Assembly: GCA_959601025.1 (NCBI GenBank)
Contig: CAUGOD010000007.1
Coordinates: 31,508 to 95,507 of the forward strand
DNA: 64,000 nt
Source: an uncultured Oscillospiraceae bacterium
GTDB taxonomy: Bacteria > Bacillota > Clostridia > Oscillospirales > Acutalibacteraceae
Direction of reading: 5' to 3'
The notes under the pieces are model-generated. The model made no database searches. It had not been told where the DNA came from and saw only the letters and a program-made list of their open reading frames with translations. Each line of letters starts with the position of its first letter. Position 1 is the stretch's first letter. Below are positions 25,506 through 34,176 of this stretch, piece after piece. Made by a program: the position numbers and the translations under genes.

Positions 25506-26513
25506 ATGAAATCTCCGGCCGGAGCCCTGTCGGCGCTTGCCGCGGCCTATCAGAAACGGCGGCTTTCCATGAATTATACTGTTTCCCGGGTGTTGGTGGT
25601 GATTCTGCGCACCGTCTTTCTGGTGGGTATGAGCTTCGTTATGCTGTATCCGGTGATTTTCATGCTGTCCGCCGGCTTCAAAAGCATTCAGGACGTGTAT
25701 GATCCCACGGTGGTATGGCTTCCACAGAATTTCAGCCTGCAGCCCATGAAACTGGCGCTGGAGGTGCTCAATTACGGCCAGTCGGTAGGAAAGACCCTGT
25801 CGATGACCATTCCCAGCGTCCTTCTTCAGCTGGTCACCGTCCTGCTGGCGGGATACGGCTTCGCCCGTTTCCATTTCCGCGGGAAAAAGATTCTCTTTGC
25901 GCTGCTGATCTTTACCATTATCGTACCAGTGCAATCCTACATGATACCTCTGTATGTGAATTTTAAAAACTTCGATTATTTTGGTATCGGTTCACTGATC
26001 GGGCTGATTACCGGCCGGCCCCTCGTCACTAGCCTGGTGAACAAGGATCTGCTGTTTTATCTGCAGGCCCTGCTGGGGATGGGTATCCGTTCGGGACTGT
26101 ATATTTTCATGCTTCGCCAATTCTTCCGCAATATGCCGAAGGAGCTGGAGGAGGCGGCCATGATCGACGGCTGCGGGCCGCTGCGAACCTTTTCGCGGAT
26201 CATGCTGCCCAACGCGGTACCGATGATCGCCACCGTTCTGGTTTTTTCGCTGGTGTGGTACTGGAATGATTATTATCTGTCCTCCATGTTCTATAACGGT
26301 GTGTTTCCGCTTTCGGTGAACCTGACCGAGCTCAGCGGGCTGCTGAGCTACAGCAACCAGGTATCCGGCATTGCCGACCAGGAACTGATGTTTATGCGGG
26401 AAGGAATTTTGGCTTGCGGGTGTCTGGTCACCATATTCCCGCTGCTGATTTTATATATATTTGCGCAGCGTTTCTTTACCGAAGGTCTGGAACGCAGCGG
26501 CATTGTCGGATGA
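25506..26513 (+). CDS. Carbohydrate ABC transporter permease (MalG type), importer 2
   Basis: 335 residues, six hydrophobic segments. The early MLYPVIFMLSAGFKSIQDVY and the EAA-loop motif EEAAMIDGCGPLRTFSRIMLP (about residues 217-237) identify the second permease subunit. It carries an extra segment around residues 155-195 compared with importer 1. ATG 25506 with GGAAAGGAC upstream. It is separated from its likely MalF partner (20552) by two surface-protein genes and followed 63 bp later by the solute-binding lipoprotein. Confidence 0.92.
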   Translation: MKSPAGALSALAAAYQKRRLSMNYTVSRVLVVILRTVFLVGMSFVMLYPVIFMLSAGFKSIQDVYDPTVVWLPQNFSLQPMKLALEVLNYGQSVGKTLSMTIPSVLLQLVTVLLAGYGFARFHFRGKKILFALLIFTIIVPVQSYMIPLYVNFKNFDYFGIGSLIGLITGRPLVTSLVNKDLLFYLQALLGMGIRSGLYIFMLRQFFRNMPKELEEAAMIDGCGPLRTFSRIMLPNAVPMIATVLVFSLVWYWNDYYLSSMFYNGVFPLSVNLTELSGLLSYSNQVSGIADQELMFMREGILACGCLVTIFPLLILYIFAQRFFTEGLERSGIVG

Positions 26514-26576
26514 TCACATGATAACGGCGTAATGATGACGAGAGAAACTGTTTTCATTGGGAAAGGATGGTCATTC

Positions 26577-27869
26577 ATGAAAATGAGGAAACGAGTTCTG
26601 CTGGCCGTCGCATCGGCGACGCTGGCACTCCTGCCTTTGGCCGGCTGTACCGGCGGTACTGCCACCTCCGGTTCGGGCGGAACCATTGAATCGGAAAAAG
26701 GCGCAAAGCTGTCGATCATGATTCCGGGACACAATGAGAAATCTACCGCGGAATCAGCCTGGCAGAATCCGGTAGTAGCGGAATTCAGGGAGCAGTATCC
26801 CGACGTGACGGTGGAATTTGTCACCGCAGGCTGGGATACCTGGTATACGAAGGTGCTTTCTGCCTATAAGAGCGGCGAACCGATCGACCTGATTAACGAC
26901 GGCGCGAACAATAACCCGCAGTTTGCACTCAAAGGCATCACCCAGCCGCTGGAAAATTATGTGAATATGGAGAACAAGAATCTCCACATGAACACCATGG
27001 ATTCAGTCTTTAAATACAACAACCATTATTATGTGGCGGTCAGTGAAACCAACGTGGCGGTGATCTACTACAATAAAAATCTTTTCAGCAGCCAGGGCGT
27101 GGACGATCCCGCCGAACTGTACGAGCAGGGCAAGTGGGACTGGGATAACTTCGTCCGCGTCGCCAAGGCGCTGACCAACAAGTCGGAAAACCTCTGGGGC
27201 TTTGCGACCGACTATCCCTATTTGTTCTACGGCGCGAACGCCACCTCCATGCTTACCCTTACAAAGGATGCGAAATATCAGCTGAATATTGATGCGCCTG
27301 CCCTGACGCAGTCACTGGAGATGATCCAGGACGGGTATTTCACCTCCGGCTGGGCCGGCTATGACGGCGATCCCTACAGCACCTTCTACAAGGGCGGCGC
27401 GGCGATGCTGGCCGACTTCCAGTGGTGCGAAGCCAACATTATCGGGGCCCGGGACTATGATCTGGCCGATTTTGAATACGGCGTGGTACCGATGCCGACC
27501 GGCCCGAACAACACCGAAGGATTGTCTCCCATCACGGCGGCCGGCTGGGCGATCGGTAATGGCTCGGATTGCCCGGCGCATGTCGGCAAGCTGATTGATA
27601 TGCTGGTGGACGGCCAGGCGGCTTACATCGAGAAGACCAACCAGAAGCTGGGCGCCGACAACGTTGCGCTGTATAAAAAGCTGGCGGAAAAGCCCTTCTG
27701 CACCAACAGCTACGACTCCGCGGTGGGCGGCGCCTATGAAATCTGCGCTGCGGTCGGCGACGGCCAGAGCATTGCCCAGGCGATCGAGGAATACAAGCCG
27801 ATCTATCAGCGCAAGGTGGATCAGGCGAACTCTTCGGAAATCGTGATTGAGGAAACCAGCGCCGAATAA
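26577..27869 (+). CDS. Extracellular solute-binding lipoprotein, importer 2
   Basis: 430 residues, family-1 sugar-binding protein. The lipobox LPLAGC places the lipid-modified Cys at about residue 22. Core motifs: LSIMIPGHNEKSTAESAWQNP near 45, AYKSGEPIDLINDGANNNP near 97, VSETNVAVIYYNKNLFSS, and GWAIGNGSDCPAHVGKLIDM near 320. ATG 26577 follows GGAAAGGATGG; the frame extends to 26532 without a ribosome site. It delivers an oligosaccharide to the permeases at 20552 and 25506. Unlike importer 1's binding protein it has normal length. Confidence 0.92.
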   Translation: MKMRKRVLLAVASATLALLPLAGCTGGTATSGSGGTIESEKGAKLSIMIPGHNEKSTAESAWQNPVVAEFREQYPDVTVEFVTAGWDTWYTKVLSAYKSGEPIDLINDGANNNPQFALKGITQPLENYVNMENKNLHMNTMDSVFKYNNHYYVAVSETNVAVIYYNKNLFSSQGVDDPAELYEQGKWDWDNFVRVAKALTNKSENLWGFATDYPYLFYGANATSMLTLTKDAKYQLNIDAPALTQSLEMIQDGYFTSGWAGYDGDPYSTFYKGGAAMLADFQWCEANIIGARDYDLADFEYGVVPMPTGPNNTEGLSPITAAGWAIGNGSDCPAHVGKLIDMLVDGQAAYIEKTNQKLGADNVALYKKLAEKPFCTNSYDSAVGGAYEICAAVGDGQSIAQAIEEYKPIYQRKVDQANSSEIVIEETSAE

Positions 27870-27925
27870 ATGCAGAGCGTTTGAGAGGAACCTGAAAGAG
27901 GCCGAGAGAAAAAGGAGATAACCAC

Positions 27926-29719
27926 ATGAATCCTGTAAAACGGGAAGATTATACCGAAATGCTCCTGGCGGAGGGCGGCAAAGCCCGCTGCACCATTGTA
28001 ATCGCCGAAGATGCCGGAGAAAAAGTCCGTGCGGCGGCGGAAGACTTCCGGAACATCCTGAAGCAGATGAGCGGCGCGGTCTGTCCTCTGGCGACGGACG
28101 CTGAGGCGGAAAGCCTGGAGGCGGAAGGGTTGGTTCTGATCGGCCCTTCCCGCCTGACCGAAAAAATGGGACTGGAAACACCCCGGGGCTATCCCGGAAA
28201 CGAGAGGGTTCTCCTCCGGCGGGAGGGAAACCGGCTAGCGCTTCTCGGCAACGACGACGGCGCGTATACCGGCACCCAATTCGCCGTCACCATGCTGTTT
28301 GAACGGCTGGGCTGCGGCTGGTACGCTCCCGATCCGCTGTGGCAGGTCATCCCGCGGAAGGAAACCGTCTCGATCGGCTATCTCGATATTGATCATCGGC
28401 CGGCGTTTATCAGCCGCTACAGCAATGTGCTGCGGTTTAACCCGGAGATCGGCCGCCGATGGTATCTCGGCGGGGATCGGCGGATTTCCGGCCATGGCTT
28501 TCCGTTTCTGGTTCCCCGGGACGAGAATTTCGAGAAGCATCCCGAATGGTTCTGCATGATCGACGGAAAACGGAATCCCTTTGTGGAATGGTGGCAGTAC
28601 TGCTACTCGAACGAGGAGCTTCCCGCGGTTCTGGCGGAAAAGATCTGCGAGAAGTTTGAGGAGGATCCCGACCTGGTGCAGTACAGCATCGCGCTGAATG
28701 ACGGCTGGTATCACGGCTGGTGCGAATGCGACATGTGCCGTCAGATGGGAACGCCCAGCGAAACAGCCGTGCTGTTTGCCAACAAGATTGCCCGGCTGGT
28801 CGGCAAGCGCTTTCCCAACCACAAGCTGACCTTTCTGGCGTATTTCCCTACCTATCATCCGCCCACGCATCCCATGGAGGTGGAGCCCAACGTCGAGGTG
28901 ATGTTCTGCAAGGAAGCCGACATGTTCCTGCCGGTGGACAAGGGGCCGGACAACGGCTATCACCAGCGTTATCGCTTTGTGCAGAGCAAAAACACCTATC
29001 CCGTCCCGTGGAAAGAGAACTTCGAGAAATGGAACCGGATGGTTTCGTTTCAGAGTATCGCGATCTGGGACTGGTACTGCATCGCCGCCGCCAAGCCGGA
29101 GTGGAAGGACGTTCCCTGGGTGCAGGGAGACGTGGCGACGCGGAACAACCGGTACTGGCGGGATCACGGCGTGCAGTACGTTTACAACGATCAGGGGCCT
29201 CTGGATGTTTTCTACGAGGACGACGCCAGCTATCCGCTGCGCTTCCCACTGTGGCATGTCGCGGCGCGAAGCTGGTGGGATAAGGATCTGACCGGCTCGG
29301 ACATCCTGATGGAGGACTGCCGGAAGCTGTACGGCGGGGCGGCCGACCTGATGTTTGCGTATTACAGCTGTCTGGCGGATATCGCCGCGCACAGCACAGC
29401 CTTTTCCATCGCCTGGCATCCTCCGGCGCCCTGCGAGCTTTACACGCCGGAAGCGGTCGAGCGGGTCGAGACCATTCTCTCTCTGGTACGTACGGTTCTC
29501 CCGCGGCAGGAGAAGGATGTACAGAAACGGCTGAAGCTCCAACTGGAGCTGTGGGAAAAGGCCAAAACGGTGATTGAGGAAAGCAAGTCGCCGTCCGGGG
29601 AGGATGCGGCAGCTGAGACTGGGGTGACCAAGGAAACCGGGGCCGCCCTGGTTACCGGGGAAAGCGAAACCGATGCGGTAAATATGGTAAACGAACAGAA
29701 GGAGGCGAAAATGGCGTGA
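27926..29719 (+). CDS. DUF4838 protein, cytoplasmic long form
   Basis: 597 residues, no signal peptide. Residues about 15-150 form a GH67-like N-terminal domain (CTIVIAEDAGEKVRAAAEDF, LVLIGPSRLTEKMG, LLGNDDGAYTGTQFAVTMLF, LGCGWYAPD). The DUF4838 domain follows, with ALNDGWYHGWCECDMCRQMG near 256-275 and VMFCKEADMF near 328. An acidic or carboxylate-forming active site may involve the Asp of NDGW, but no reaction is established. Compared with the next gene it lacks the lipoprotein head and ends in a disordered Glu/Ala-rich tail. ATG 27926 has AAAAAGGAGAT upstream. The stop overlaps the next start by 4 bp, so the pair is coupled. Confidence 0.8.
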   Translation: MNPVKREDYTEMLLAEGGKARCTIVIAEDAGEKVRAAAEDFRNILKQMSGAVCPLATDAEAESLEAEGLVLIGPSRLTEKMGLETPRGYPGNERVLLRREGNRLALLGNDDGAYTGTQFAVTMLFERLGCGWYAPDPLWQVIPRKETVSIGYLDIDHRPAFISRYSNVLRFNPEIGRRWYLGGDRRISGHGFPFLVPRDENFEKHPEWFCMIDGKRNPFVEWWQYCYSNEELPAVLAEKICEKFEEDPDLVQYSIALNDGWYHGWCECDMCRQMGTPSETAVLFANKIARLVGKRFPNHKLTFLAYFPTYHPPTHPMEVEPNVEVMFCKEADMFLPVDKGPDNGYHQRYRFVQSKNTYPVPWKENFEKWNRMVSFQSIAIWDWYCIAAAKPEWKDVPWVQGDVATRNNRYWRDHGVQYVYNDQGPLDVFYEDDASYPLRFPLWHVAARSWWDKDLTGSDILMEDCRKLYGGAADLMFAYYSCLADIAAHSTAFSIAWHPPAPCELYTPEAVERVETILSLVRTVLPRQEKDVQKRLKLQLELWEKAKTVIEESKSPSGEDAAAETGVTKETGAALVTGESETDAVNMVNEQKEAKMA

Positions 29720-31683
29720 AAAATCAAGCCATGGGGAAGATATCCCGCTGGGTAAGGGGCTGCTGTCTGCTGATGGCGGGCATCCTGTTGGTGTCCACCG
29801 CCGGCTGCGGCTGCAAGGCAAAACCGAAAGACACCTCTTCCGGAGAAACTTCGTCGTCCAATTCGTCCGATTCCTCTGCTCTAGGAACGGACGACGCCGG
29901 CAGCTCGACCAGCGGAAGCGGCACGTCAACGTCCGGGGAAGGCGGCGGCACTACGGGCAATTCCTCCGGAGGAAACTCCTCGGGAGGAAATTCTTCCGGC
30001 GGGAACAGCTCCGGCGGAAGCAGCTCCGGTGGGAATAGTTCCGGCGGGAGCACCTCCAGCGGCGGTTCCACTTCCGGCGATTTCAAGATCGTGGAGAACG
30101 GGCAGGCCAAGGCGATGATTGTAATCTCCTCAAAAGCTTCGGAGAAGGTAATCGCCGCCGCTACCGACCTGCAGGATTATCTGAAGCGGATGACCGGCGT
30201 TACGGTCAAGGTAGGGTATGATTCCTCCGACCGTTCCGACGGCAACTATATTCTGGTCGGCCCTTCGAAGTATACCGATAAGCTGGGCATCAAGCAGCCC
30301 ACCGGCTATCCGAACAATGAAAAGGTGATTCTGAAGCGGGTCAACAATTATCTGGTGCTGATGGGGAACGACGACGGAAATTTCCTCGGCACACAGTACG
30401 CCGTGACCATGTTCCTGGAGAAACAGGGCTGCGGCTGGTTCGGTACGCAGGAGCTCTGGCAGGTGGTGCCGAGCAAAACATCCGTCAGCGTCGGCTCACT
30501 GGATATCACCCATACGCCGAAATTCACCAGCCGGGAAAATCGGGTGTTTAGCTCGCTCCGCGCCCTGGGCGAACGCTGGTATCTCGGCGGGATGCAGACA
30601 AACGGCGGCGGTCATTCCCTCCCGACCCTGATCCCGATGACCGAGTTCGCCAAGCATCCCGATTGGTTTGCCCATAAAAACGGCGAACTGATTACCGAGG
30701 GAAATGGAATTTACTGGCAATACTGTTATTCCAACCAGGCGCTCGCCAGTGAATTTGGGAAAAAGATTATCGAGTATTTCGACAGTCATCCCTATACCAT
30801 GGTTTTCTCCATCACCGCCAACGACGGCTGGACGGCTGGCCTGTGCGAATGCAGCGCCTGTTCCAAGTTTGCAAACGACGCGGAACTGATGGTGACCTTC
30901 GCCAACCGTGTCGCAAAGGTAGTGGCTACCAAGTATCCGGATCGCAAGCTGTCCATCTTATCGTACCATTCCACCCTGCTGGCGCCGAAGGCTACCATCA
31001 AGGCCGAGCCGAACGTGGAGATCATGTTCTGCACCGAGACCAGCATGACCCAGCCAATTAATCAGGTGGGCTATGTGGGAATGAGCGGCAGCGTCACGAA
31101 CGTTTCCTGGAAATCGAACTTTGAAAGTTTTATCAGCAAGACCAGCCCGAAGAACATTTCTATCTGGAAATGGCTGTGCCTGTCGGCGGATTCGGTCGGC
31201 GCGGTATGGCAGAACATCCCCTGGGTGCAGGGCAACGTCGCCATCGAAGACCAGAATTACTGGAAAAAGAATGGCGCGCAGTATGTGTTCTATGACCAGG
31301 GTCCGCTGGCCGGCTATCGGGAAACCGAGGCCAGCCTGCCGCTCCGCTGGCCGTTATGGTATGTCGCGGCCAAGGGCATGTGGGAACCCAACATGACCGG
31401 CGATCAAATCCTGCAGGATGCCTGCAACAAGCTGTACGGCAAGGGCGCCGATGCGATGCTGTCCTATTACAAGGCGCTGGCGGACGCCAGCAAGCAGTGC
31501 ACGGCAAAGAGCTATGCCTGGGTGCCGCCGTCTCCGTCGGCCGTATATACAGGGGCGCAGGTCAAAAAGATCGACGCAGCGATTTCCAAGGCGGAATCCA
31601 TGCTGAGCAGCGTCAGCAGTCTGGAAAAGCAGCGGATGGAAAACCAGATTAAGCTCTGGAAAACCGCGAAAACCTATCTGTAA
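29716..31683 (+). CDS. DUF4838 lipoprotein
   Basis: 655 residues. Lipobox STAGC places Cys at about residue 31. A Ser/Gly/Asn-rich spacer (about 40-120) follows. The folded part repeats the upstream protein: AMIVISSKASEKVIAAATDL, YILVGPSKYTDKLGIKQPTG, LMGNDDGNFLGTQYAVTMFL, GCGWFGTQELWQ, then TANDGWTAGLCECSACSKF (about 373) and VEIMFCTETSM. So the same enzyme-like fold is made inside and outside the membrane. GTG 29716 overlaps the upstream stop, with GGAGG about 12 nt ahead. Likely acts on the glycan at the outer membrane face; substrate unknown. A strong terminator follows. Confidence 0.82.
   Translation: MKNQAMGKISRWVRGCCLLMAGILLVSTAGCGCKAKPKDTSSGETSSSNSSDSSALGTDDAGSSTSGSGTSTSGEGGGTTGNSSGGNSSGGNSSGGNSSGGSSSGGNSSGGSTSSGGSTSGDFKIVENGQAKAMIVISSKASEKVIAAATDLQDYLKRMTGVTVKVGYDSSDRSDGNYILVGPSKYTDKLGIKQPTGYPNNEKVILKRVNNYLVLMGNDDGNFLGTQYAVTMFLEKQGCGWFGTQELWQVVPSKTSVSVGSLDITHTPKFTSRENRVFSSLRALGERWYLGGMQTNGGGHSLPTLIPMTEFAKHPDWFAHKNGELITEGNGIYWQYCYSNQALASEFGKKIIEYFDSHPYTMVFSITANDGWTAGLCECSACSKFANDAELMVTFANRVAKVVATKYPDRKLSILSYHSTLLAPKATIKAEPNVEIMFCTETSMTQPINQVGYVGMSGSVTNVSWKSNFESFISKTSPKNISIWKWLCLSADSVGAVWQNIPWVQGNVAIEDQNYWKKNGAQYVFYDQGPLAGYRETEASLPLRWPLWYVAAKGMWEPNMTGDQILQDACNKLYGKGADAMLSYYKALADASKQCTAKSYAWVPPSPSAVYTGAQVKKIDAAISKAESMLSSVSSLEKQRMENQIKLWKTAKTYL
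29940..30075 (+). repeat. Tandem 15-bp coding repeats (Gly-Gly-Asn/Ser-Ser-Ser spacer)
   Basis: Seven imperfect 15-bp units encode GNSSG/GSSSG-type pentapeptides in the lipoprotein spacer. Synonymous third-base differences show the array is not brand new, but length variation between strains is likely. Confidence 0.75.
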
Positions 31684-31707
31684 GGAAGCCGTTCGACGGC
31701 TGGGCGT

Positions 31708-31745
31708 GGGGAGGCCGCCATGGCTGCGGCCTCCCCGCTTTGTCT
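31708..31745 (+). terminator. Terminator of the transporter operon
   Basis: GGGGAGGCCGC (31708-31718) pairs with GCGGCCTCCCC (31726-31736), followed by GCTTTGTCTTTT. Confidence 0.85.
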
Positions 31746-31748
31746 TTT

Positions 31749-31776
31749 CCGCCGAAAATCTATCACTTTTCGGCGG
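31749..31776. promoter_or_regulatory. Perfect 10-bp dyad, candidate operator
   Basis: CCGCCGAAAA (31749-31758), 8-bp loop, TTTTCGGCGG (31767-31776), 15 bp ahead of the -35 box at 31792. It could also help terminate transcription from upstream. Confidence 0.55.
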
Positions 31777-31791
31777 GAGACCGCGAAATCG

Positions 31792-31820
31792 TTGACAATG
31801 CCGGGACGAATGCTTTATAA
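31792..31820 (+). promoter_or_regulatory. Promoter of the isomerase-dehydrogenase pair
   Basis: Perfect TTGACA (31792-31797), 17-bp spacer, TTATAA (31815-31820). Leader to the start at 31948 is about 120 nt. Confidence 0.8.
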
Positions 31821-31947
31821 AGGGCTGTGGAATTTTGTCCGGTTCTATCCGGTTAGGCGCTTACCCGGTTCCGATTATGGGGAATGTCTGCGCCGGCCGG
31901 TGCAAGCGGAAGAGTTCCTCCGCCCGCAGGAAAGGAAAAATGGAGTT

Positions 31948-32805
31948 ATGGGAAATTTTCAGATCGGCATCATTGCCGATTGGCTGCGCCTTCCTTTTGA
32001 GAAAAGCATGAAAAAATGCGCCGCGATGGGCGCGGAGGGCGTACAGCTTTACGCAGTGGAGGGCGAAATGGCCCCGGAAAACCTGTCTCCCTCCGCCCGC
32101 CGGGAAAAGCGGGCGGTCATCGAGGGCTGCGGGCTGAAGGTGAGCGCGCTGTGCGGAGACTTGGGCGGCCACGGCTTCACGCGGCGGGAGGAAAATCCGG
32201 GGAAGATCGAACGTTCCAAAAGAATTGTGGATCTTGCGCTGGAGCTGGGCGGCCGGGTTGTCACCACGCATATCGGCGTGGTACCGGCGGACAGCGCCAG
32301 CGAACCCTACCGCGTGATGCAGGAGGCCTGCAACGAGCTGGCGGAATATGCCTGGAAAAACGGCGCGTATTTCGCGATCGAAACCGGGCCGGAGCCGGCC
32401 GAACGGCTGAAGGGCTTCCTGGACAGCCTGGACAGCCGCGGGGTTGCGGTCAATCTTGATCCGGCTAATCTGGTGATGGTGACGGATGACGATCCCGTGA
32501 AGGCGGTTCATACCCTGCGGGAATATATCGTCCATACGCACGCCAAGGACGGGCGGCTGCTGAAGAAAACCGATCCGAAGGTGATCTACGACTTTTTTGC
32601 CGAGGGAGGAATCGGCGATCTGCGGCTGGGGGATTATTTCCTGGAAACCCCTCTCGGCCAGGGGACGGTGGATTTCGACCGGTATCTTGACGCGCTGAGG
32701 GAAATCGGCTATAACGGCTTTCTGACCATCGAGCGGGAGGTTGGGGAGAATCCGGCGGCGGATATCCAGCTGGCAGTGGACTTTCTGAGGGCCCGTATCG
32801 GATAA
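31948..32805 (+). CDS. Sugar phosphate isomerase/epimerase family protein (xylose isomerase-like TIM barrel)
   Basis: 285 residues. AP-endonuclease-2-type TIM barrel: IGIIADWLRLPFEKSMKKCA at the start, AIETGPEPAERL near 149, GVAVNLDPANLVM near 172, EYIVHTHAKDG near 195 and FLTIEREVGENP near the end; the Glu, Asp, His and Glu in these motifs are the expected metal ligands. The reaction is probably isomerisation or epimerisation of a sugar or its keto derivative. ATG 31948 is selected at the start of the barrel, with AAAGGAAAAATGGAG upstream; the open frame to 31720 crosses the promoter. Paired with a dehydrogenase 42 bp downstream. Confidence 0.87.
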   Translation: MGNFQIGIIADWLRLPFEKSMKKCAAMGAEGVQLYAVEGEMAPENLSPSARREKRAVIEGCGLKVSALCGDLGGHGFTRREENPGKIERSKRIVDLALELGGRVVTTHIGVVPADSASEPYRVMQEACNELAEYAWKNGAYFAIETGPEPAERLKGFLDSLDSRGVAVNLDPANLVMVTDDDPVKAVHTLREYIVHTHAKDGRLLKKTDPKVIYDFFAEGGIGDLRLGDYFLETPLGQGTVDFDRYLDALREIGYNGFLTIEREVGENPAADIQLAVDFLRARIG

Positions 32806-32847
32806 AACGGCGCGGGCGGGGCAAAGACAGAGAAGAGGAACGGGACA

Positions 32848-33897
32848 ATGAAGAGGAAATACGGCATTATGCTGATCGGCTGCGGGCATATCGGCGGCGA
32901 ACATCTGGAGGATATTTATTATCGGGAGGAATTTTCCGTCGAGGCGGTGATTGACCGGGATGAGGAGCGGGCGCGTTCTTTCGCGGCCCGGTATAACGCG
33001 CGGAACAGCGGCACGGATTACCGCCCTTTCCTGCAAAGCGCCGCGGTGGATATCGTGATTATCGCGACCTATGCGGATACCCATCTCGCTTTGCTGGAGG
33101 AGTGCCTCGCCGCGGGAAAGCATGTGCTCTGCGAGAAGCCGATCGCCTCCACACTGGAGGATGGACGGCGCTTTTATCATCTGGTGAAGGAGTCCTCCAG
33201 CAAAGTGCTGGTGGCGCATATCCTTCGGCATAACCGTTCCTATCAGACGATTGCCCGCCTGATTCACGAGGGGGCGATCGGCCGGCTGCGCCTGATGCGG
33301 ATGGTGCAGAACCACCACGCCCTCGACTGGCCCCGCTACCAGCGGCTGATGGAGGACTGTCCGCCCATCGTGGACTGCGGGGTGCATTATCTCGATGTGA
33401 TGCAGTGGTTCGCGGAATCCCCGGTGGTGGAAGTCGGCGGCATGAGCTGCCGTCTGGACCCGGACGCTCCACAGGACAATTTCGGTATGATCCAGGTTCG
33501 GCTGGCGAACGGCTGCGTCGGATATTATGAAGCCGGCTGGGGGAAAAACCTGTCAGCACAGAACGTCAAGGAGTTCGTGGGCGAAGAAGGACGGATTACC
33601 CTGACCCTGAGGGAGAACCGGTCGGACAACCGGGAGGAGGGGGACCTTATTACCCTCTATCGCAATGATACGGGAGAATACCGCACGATCAACGTGGTGT
33701 CCAAATACAAGGATATGTACGCCCAGATGAAAACGCTGGTCGACATGATCGAGAATGACGCCCCGGCAGACCCCGGTATCGAGGAGGTCTACAGCGCCTT
33801 CCGCATCGCTGTGACGGCGGAGGAAGCGATCCGGCGCCGCACGACGCTGACGGTCGGCGTACCGTTCCCCTCCGATAAACAGCAGGACGCTTCCTAA
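32848..33897 (+). CDS. Gfo/Idh/MocA-family oxidoreductase
   Basis: 349 residues. The Rossmann signature LIGCGHIGGEHLEDI is at residues 9-23, CEKPIAS near 95, and the substrate-domain helix IVDCGVHYLDVMQWF near 173 with the conserved Asp and His. Probably NAD(P)-dependent oxidation of a sugar derivative supplied by the isomerase encoded just before it. ATG 32848 follows GAAGAGGAAC. A strong terminator at 33939 ends the two-gene unit and the whole carbohydrate locus. Third dehydrogenase of this family in the locus. Confidence 0.9.
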   Translation: MKRKYGIMLIGCGHIGGEHLEDIYYREEFSVEAVIDRDEERARSFAARYNARNSGTDYRPFLQSAAVDIVIIATYADTHLALLEECLAAGKHVLCEKPIASTLEDGRRFYHLVKESSSKVLVAHILRHNRSYQTIARLIHEGAIGRLRLMRMVQNHHALDWPRYQRLMEDCPPIVDCGVHYLDVMQWFAESPVVEVGGMSCRLDPDAPQDNFGMIQVRLANGCVGYYEAGWGKNLSAQNVKEFVGEEGRITLTLRENRSDNREEGDLITLYRNDTGEYRTINVVSKYKDMYAQMKTLVDMIENDAPADPGIEEVYSAFRIAVTAEEAIRRRTTLTVGVPFPSDKQQDAS

Positions 33898-33938
33898 AAG
33901 AGGCTATTCCCTGAAAGGGCTATTCCCTGCATTTGACC

Positions 33939-33975
33939 ATCCCCGGCAGGCTCGCGAGCCTGCCGGGGATTTTTT
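33939..33975 (+). terminator. Terminator ending the carbohydrate locus
   Basis: ATCCCCGGCAGGCT and AGCCTGCCGGGGAT form a 14-bp perfect stem with a CGCG loop, then TTTTT. Confidence 0.95.
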
Positions 33976-34176
33976 GGAGGATGGCGCGGCTGTCCAGCCG
34001 CTTGTCAAAAGATGAAATATAGGATATAATGCCGTTTAGGATCGTTTCGAGCTGTTCCGGGAAATATCCGAAGCTGTTTGAAATATTCCGGCCGCGGCTT
34101 TTCTAAGAAACACAGCGGAAAATTCATGTGGAAACGAAGATTTATCATACTGGAACCGGCGAAAGGACGTGACGAC

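Noticed and set aside
22845..25934. 1029-codon open frame on the minus strand
   Set aside because: It lies antisense to the modular surface-protein gene and the next permease, has low-complexity His/Arg/Gly-rich composition typical of GC-rich shadow frames, and no ribosome site or domain.
28235..29929. 564-codon minus-strand frame
   Set aside because: Antisense to the DUF4838 gene, no domain or initiation site; the sense frame has clear family motifs.
29940..30075. CRISPR-like short repeats
   Set aside because: The 15-bp units are in frame inside a lipoprotein spacer and have no unique spacers between them.
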